From: JAWWPG01 sp963820035
Lineage (GTDB): Bacteria; Actinomycetota; Actinomycetes; Propionibacteriales; Nocardioidaceae
Direction of reading: 5' to 3'
DNA length: 64,000 bases
Assembly (NCBI GenBank): GCA_963820035.1
Contig: CAWFYK010000002.1
Coordinates: forward strand, 372,001 to 436,000
This document shows, piece by piece, positions 59,874 to 64,000 of the stretch (its first letter is position 1; the number at the start of each line of letters is the position of its first letter). Position numbers and translations under genes: made by a program. The notes below the pieces were generated by a model. It did not search any database. It was not told the origin of the DNA and saw only the letters and a program-made list of their open reading frames with translations.

Positions 59874-62198
59874 GTGACCCGCCTCCGTAAGCAGCAAGAA
59901 TCCCTGCTCTTCGTCGTCTCGAGCTTTCTGCTGATCGCTGGCGGGGGAGCCTGGCTTGCCTCCGGCCTCGAGATCGCGCGCGTCCTCTGGGTCGCGGGCA
60001 CGGTGCTCGGCCTCGTGTTTGCGCTCCTCTGGACGCTGAAGGCGATCCGCGATCGCCGGCCCAGTGTGGACGTGATCGCCCTCCTTGCGCTGGCCGGAGC
60101 CCTCGCGGTCGGCGAGCCCTTCGCGGGCGCCATGATCACGGTGATGCTCGCGAGCGGGCAGCTCCTGGAGGCGCGCGCCGCGATCCGGGCGAGGCGTGAG
60201 CTGAGCCTGCTCGTCGGGCGGGCACCCCGCACGGCACGGCGCCAGGTGGCAGGACGCATCGTCGTCGTTCCGATCGACGACGTCAGGTCTGGTGACCATC
60301 TGCTGGTGGGCACCGGCGAGGTCGTCCCGGTCGACGGGCGGTTGCTGGCTGCGGCCACCTTGGACGAGTCCGCGCTCACCGGTGAGCCGCTGCCGGTCGA
60401 GCGCATCGCTGGTGAGGAAGTCCGCAGCGGTGTCGTGAATGCAGGGCCGCCAATCGACTTGCTCGCGACGGCGCTCGCCGCCGACTCGACGTACGCCGGA
60501 GTGGTGCGGCTGGTCGAGCAGGCCCAGGCGTCGTCAGCTCCGTTCGTGAGGACCGCCGACCGGTTCGCGATCTTCTTCGTCCCACTCACGCTTGTCCTCG
60601 CCGGTGTGTCATGGGCATTGAGCGGGGACGCAGTGCGGGCCGTCGCTGTCCTTGTCGTCGCTACCCCCTGCCCGCTTCTGCTCGCGGCCCCGATCGCCTT
60701 CATCTCCGGCCTCTCCCGATCCGCGCACATCGGGGTCATCATCAAGGGCGGCGGTGCTCTCGAGCGGCTAGCTCGAGGGCAGGTGATGCTCTTCGACAAG
60801 ACCGGCACCCTCACCCAAGGGCATCCGGTCCTGGTGGACGTCGTCACGGCGGGCGAGCAGGATGCCGACGAGGTGCTGCGGCTCGCGGCCTCCCTCGACC
60901 AGGTCTCGGCTCATGTGCTGGCCAGCGCCATCGTCACCGGGGCGACCCGCCGCGAGATGGCGCTGGAGATGCCCGCCGACGTCCATGAGGTGCACGGCTA
61001 CGGCCTCGAGGGCACCGTCGGAGGGCGCCGGGTGCGGCTGGGCAAGGCCGCCTGGATCGTCGGCGAGTCGACTCCGCGGTGGCTGCGGCAGGTACGTCGC
61101 CGTGCCGACCTGGACGGCTCGCTGACCGTCTTCGTAGCCGTCGACAACGAGCCCGCGGGCGCCTTCCTGCTGGAGGATGTGGTCCGGCCCGACGCGCCGC
61201 GCATGGTGCGCACCCTTCGCGAGGCCGGTATCAGCCGGGTCGTCCTGGTTACCGGCGACCGCGGAGACATCGCCGACATGATCGGGCGCGTCGTGGGCGT
61301 GGACGCGGTGCTCGCCAACTGCGACCCGGCGGAGAAGCTCGCCGCGATCCACCGCGAGTCCGAGCACGGGGCGACGATCATGGTCGGCGACGGTGTCAAC
61401 GACGCCCCCGCACTGGCCGCCGCCGGCGTGGGCGTCGCCCTCGCAGCACGCGGGGCCACCGCATCCTCCGAGGCGGCCGACGTCGTCCTCACGGTCGATC
61501 GCATCGACGCCCTCGCGGACGCCATCCTGATCGCCCGTCGCTCCAAGCGGATCGCGTTACAGGCCGTGGTGATCGGGATGGGTCTGTCGCTGATCGCCAT
61601 GGTCGTAGCGGCAGTCGGTCTGCTGCCACCGGCGGCTGGTGCGGTCCTGCAGGAGGTCATCGACGTGCTGGCGATCGGGATCGCGCTGCGCGCCGTCCTG
61701 CCGGGCGCCGTCCACACGATCGCGATCCCCGCGACTGATGTCGAGCTGGCCCGTCGGCTCCGGGGCGAGCACGACGCCGTCCTGCCGGTGATCGAGCAGA
61801 TCCGATCGGTGGCCGACGCCTTGACGACCGATGACTGCGACCTGCAGCCGATCCTGACGTTGCTGGGTCGGCTCGAGGGCGAGCTGATCCCGCACGAGCG
61901 GGCCGACGAGGCGCAGCTCGTCCCGATGGTCAACAGGGCGCTCGGCGGCACGGACGCGACGGCCGGTCTGAGCCGTACGCACGCCGAGATCGAACATCAG
62001 GTGGCGCGGCTGGGCCGGCTGGTCCACGGGATCGGCGAGGGGGCCGTCGAGCCCGAGGACGTCGTCGAGCTCCGGCGCCTGCTCTACGGGCTCTACGCCG
62101 TGCTCCGGCTGCACAACGCGCAGGAGGAGGAGGGTGCCTTCAGCCTCGTGACCGACGGGCCCGCGAACGGAGAGGCAACGTCACCGTCCCACGCGTGA
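59874..62198 (+). CDS. P1B-5-type metal-transporting ATPase with C-terminal hemerythrin domain
   Basis: The 774-residue protein is a P1B metal ATPase. The actuator motif is LTGEPLP, the membrane metal motif VVATPCPLLLAAP, the phosphorylation site LFDKTGTLTQG and the hinge MVGDGVNDAPALA. No N-terminal metal-binding domain is present. The last 150 residues (LEGELIPHERADEAQLVPM, SRTHAEIEHQVARLG, LRLHNAQEEEGAF) form a hemerythrin-like helical domain. TPCP with a hemerythrin tail marks subgroup P1B-5 (Nia-like), which exports nickel or ferrous iron. GTG 59874 is preferred since the duplicated copy also starts there. Confidence 0.9.
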   Translation: MTRLRKQQESLLFVVSSFLLIAGGGAWLASGLEIARVLWVAGTVLGLVFALLWTLKAIRDRRPSVDVIALLALAGALAVGEPFAGAMITVMLASGQLLEARAAIRARRELSLLVGRAPRTARRQVAGRIVVVPIDDVRSGDHLLVGTGEVVPVDGRLLAAATLDESALTGEPLPVERIAGEEVRSGVVNAGPPIDLLATALAADSTYAGVVRLVEQAQASSAPFVRTADRFAIFFVPLTLVLAGVSWALSGDAVRAVAVLVVATPCPLLLAAPIAFISGLSRSAHIGVIIKGGGALERLARGQVMLFDKTGTLTQGHPVLVDVVTAGEQDADEVLRLAASLDQVSAHVLASAIVTGATRREMALEMPADVHEVHGYGLEGTVGGRRVRLGKAAWIVGESTPRWLRQVRRRADLDGSLTVFVAVDNEPAGAFLLEDVVRPDAPRMVRTLREAGISRVVLVTGDRGDIADMIGRVVGVDAVLANCDPAEKLAAIHRESEHGATIMVGDGVNDAPALAAAGVGVALAARGATASSEAADVVLTVDRIDALADAILIARRSKRIALQAVVIGMGLSLIAMVVAAVGLLPPAAGAVLQEVIDVLAIGIALRAVLPGAVHTIAIPATDVELARRLRGEHDAVLPVIEQIRSVADALTTDDCDLQPILTLLGRLEGELIPHERADEAQLVPMVNRALGGTDATAGLSRTHAEIEHQVARLGRLVHGIGEGAVEPEDVVELRRLLYGLYAVLRLHNAQEEEGAFSLVTDGPANGEATSPSHA

Positions 62199-62303
62199 GC
62201 GGACCGGGTGCTCATGCGCCCGGATCCGCTGGATCATGGAGTTGGCCAGGAGCGCTGGCAACCAGCGGTATTCATGGACCGGCAGAGCGCCAGTTGGGGT
62301 TCG

Positions 62304-63728
62304 CTACTGCCTCCACAGGGTGGCACTCGGGTGCTTCGGTGTGAGGGTTCGTGACCCGTGCCATTCGATGAATGACTTCCCGGGCAGGTAGTCGTGGCCG
62401 AGGAAGAACGCCCTGTTGATGTCGGTCACGTGCAATCTGGCTCCGCTGTCGTCCCCGATCGGCACCCGGCGCACGCTCAACGAGGCGACGTCGGCGCGTG
62501 TCGTCCCCACCGGTAGCTCAACCGTCGTCGCCGCGGGAACGTCGCGATTGACGGACCAGTAGGAGATGTCGTGATTCGAGCGGTACAGCGTGCGGTCACC
62601 CTTGAGCCTGACAACGGCGATCAAGCCGACACTGGCTTCTCGGTCCGGTGGGACGGTGTCGTGGTCGAAGGCCACGTAGAGGTAGCTGCGCTGGTCGCCG
62701 ACCGCCGGCGTCGAGGGGTCCGAGGGATGCTCGATCTTCTTCTCGCGCAGCATCTCCTTGGCCATCACCGGGTAGGTCCAGGGGTTGATGTCCATGAGGT
62801 GCTCGCGCGCCGCTTTCACCGGCCGGGTCTGCACGGTCGACAAGCTGAAACGCATCGGATCGTCCACGACGTCGCACATGTTGTTGTTCGACGTACACGT
62901 CTGAAGCAACGGGTGCCCATCGGTGTAGGTGCCTTTGAATCGCAGAGTCTGATGAGCCGGGGCCTGGTAGACGTCGCTGCCTGGCACCCGGTGGCCGTTC
63001 TCGTCGACCTCCAGGCGGTAGATCCACTCGATGTCGGTCGTGCGACCCCACACGGCCATCAGCCCCGGGGAATCGGTACCGCCGTCCTCGTTGCTCCAGA
63101 CCACGGAGTACTCGATGATCGAATGGCCAGGCGTGTCCGCGTCCGTCACCTCGTGCCAGGCCACCAACGGGGCGTCGGTGTAGGCGTTCTGGAACGGCCC
63201 GCCGTAGTCCGCCAGGTTGCGGCCGTAGACGACCGGCGCATATTTGTCGGCCACATAGCCTGGGTCAGCTCTGCCTACCGTGTGGATGCCGATTCGCGAG
63301 AGGCGTGCCTTGCCTTCATCGCTCCGCGATTGGCGGGTGGCGTAGTGCAGCCGGAGGGTATGCCGGCCGGAGTCGACGTGGCCGAGGGCGAACTGGCGAC
63401 GCGTGCTCGATGGCGACGTGATCAGGATGTCGGTGATGTAGTCACCGTCCACGAACGCCGAGACCACCGCCGATTCGTTGCGGCGCTTGGCCCAGGAAAC
63501 ACCAGGCGCGGACACGGTGACGTCGAGGAAGCTCTCGCCGTTGGCAGCACTCCTGAACGGGATCGTGACGTCCGGTCCGCCCCGATGAAGGTGCACCACC
63601 CGATCGATCGGAGCGACAGCAGGACTCGCCATGGCGTTGCCCGCGACGGTCTGGGAGGCGGGGACAGTCGCCAGCGCGGCGGCTCCGACGAGCAGACTGA
63701 CCAACAGCTTGTGGTGGATGTGCGACAT
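62304..63728 (-). CDS. Secreted protein of unknown function
   Basis: The 474-residue protein has a Sec signal peptide (LLVSLLVGAAALATVPASQT) and no membrane anchor. A beta-rich N-terminal part (VVHLHRGGPDVTIPFRSAAN, VSAFVDGDYITDILITSP) may be a carbohydrate- or surface-binding module. The central segment (YAPVVYGRNLADYGGPFQNA, IIEYSVVWSNEDGGTDSPGL) resembles actinobacterial secreted proteins of unknown role. No catalytic motif is evident. Confidence 0.75.
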   Translation of the reverse strand: MSHIHHKLLVSLLVGAAALATVPASQTVAGNAMASPAVAPIDRVVHLHRGGPDVTIPFRSAANGESFLDVTVSAPGVSWAKRRNESAVVSAFVDGDYITDILITSPSSTRRQFALGHVDSGRHTLRLHYATRQSRSDEGKARLSRIGIHTVGRADPGYVADKYAPVVYGRNLADYGGPFQNAYTDAPLVAWHEVTDADTPGHSIIEYSVVWSNEDGGTDSPGLMAVWGRTTDIEWIYRLEVDENGHRVPGSDVYQAPAHQTLRFKGTYTDGHPLLQTCTSNNNMCDVVDDPMRFSLSTVQTRPVKAAREHLMDINPWTYPVMAKEMLREKKIEHPSDPSTPAVGDQRSYLYVAFDHDTVPPDREASVGLIAVVRLKGDRTLYRSNHDISYWSVNRDVPAATTVELPVGTTRADVASLSVRRVPIGDDSGARLHVTDINRAFFLGHDYLPGKSFIEWHGSRTLTPKHPSATLWRQ

Positions 63729-63796
63729 CTCCTGACACTACTGAATCCTTCTCGACAAAGAGAGGCGCGCCGACGGCCGGGGCTCCCGTTCCGTAC

Positions 63797-64000
63797 TCAG
63801 TCGTCGGGCCTGCCGTCGGCGAGCCACTGAGCCAGGCCGGACAGCCCGGTGGCATACCGACCGAGGTCGGTGACCTCTGCATGCGTGGTCAGGGTGGCGA
63901 TCAGCTCGGCGAGGGCGGCGTCGTGCTGCCCGGCGTCGTTGAGAGTGAGCGCAAGGAAGACCCGGACGGCGTCGGAGGCCGGGAACTCCTGGCGCGCCTT
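63797..64000 (-). CDS. C-terminal part of a TPR-like protein (5' end outside window)
   Basis: The minus-strand frame is open from the window edge and ends at 63797 with GLAQWLADGRPDD. FLALTLNDAGQHDAALAELI is a TPR-like helix pair. With only 67 codons visible, the full protein cannot be named. It is co-directional with the secreted-protein gene. Confidence 0.6.
   Translation of the reverse strand, partial: KARQEFPASDAVRVFLALTLNDAGQHDAALAELIATLTTHAEVTDLGRYATGLSGLAQWLADGRPDD

Overview
The window is high-GC DNA in which almost every real gene uses G or C in the third codon position and many start with GTG. Gene order recN, steA, steB/mctB, pyrG, Nudix, ald, xerD, parA, scpA, scpB, rluB, tyrA, cmk, plsC, der matches the chromosomal core of Actinobacteria (the Rv1696-Rv1713 region of Mycobacterium tuberculosis is the best-known version). 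The ald and tyrA insertions and the general gene content suggest Propionibacteriales, most likely a Nocardioides-like organism. The genus is an inference from gene order; no rRNA is present.

Positions 1-15852 are an orderly core segment on the + strand: DNA repair (recN, partial), envelope/cell division (steA, steB), CTP synthesis, alanine dehydrogenase, the XerD recombinase, then a tightly overlapping run parA-RHH partner-scpA-scpB-rluB-tyrA, followed by cmk-plsC and der. Between xerD and parA lies a striking non-coding block: seven tandem copies of a 22-bp repeat with an exact 22-bp period, followed by three DnaA-box-like nonamers. A second 22-bp repeat family follows der and recurs in opposite orientation near 36.4 kb.

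Positions 17039-31272 form an integration hot spot. A tRNA-Pro(GGG) gene is followed by two further copies of its 3' end (23408-23444 and 31241-31272), as expected for tandem integrative elements. A 3' fragment of a tRNA-Met-like gene (25187-25234) marks a further integration event. The islands carry a decayed LuxR-type ATPase regulator, a hydrolase, a dense cluster of toxin-antitoxin genes (RelE-type, VapBC, RHH-Doc, two further antitoxins without visible toxins), a nucleotidyltransferase, a frameshifted tyrosine integrase, IS5 and IS110 remnants and a methyltransferase.

Positions 31273-46037 are mixed accessory chromosome: a duplicated PCD-VOC protein, a lipoprotein, an LLM oxidoreductase, a DUF389 membrane protein, a metalloprotease-like protein, a quinone reductase, a truncated copy of a P-type ATPase, an IS256-family element with 8-bp target duplications, a CoA-binding protein and an MMPL transporter.

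Positions 46145-53651 hold a self-contained catabolic locus: a divergent GntR/FCD regulator, two identical TTGTATGCAA operator-like sites, then a class III CoA-transferase, HyuA, HyuB, an isochorismatase-fold amidohydrolase and an HMG-CoA-lyase-family enzyme, packed with gaps of a few bases or 4-base overlaps. I infer ATP-dependent opening of a lactam, imide or hydantoin, deamidation, CoA activation and C-C cleavage, but the substrate is unknown. This is the best candidate for an undescribed pathway.

The remainder (53743-64000) has Nudix, GNAT, a lipoprotein-MFS pair, an SRPBCC protein with an ArsR remnant, a VOC protein, a P1B-5-type metal ATPase with a C-terminal hemerythrin domain, a secreted protein and a partial repeat protein. 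The first ~400 bp of the ATPase are duplicated 20.75 kb upstream.
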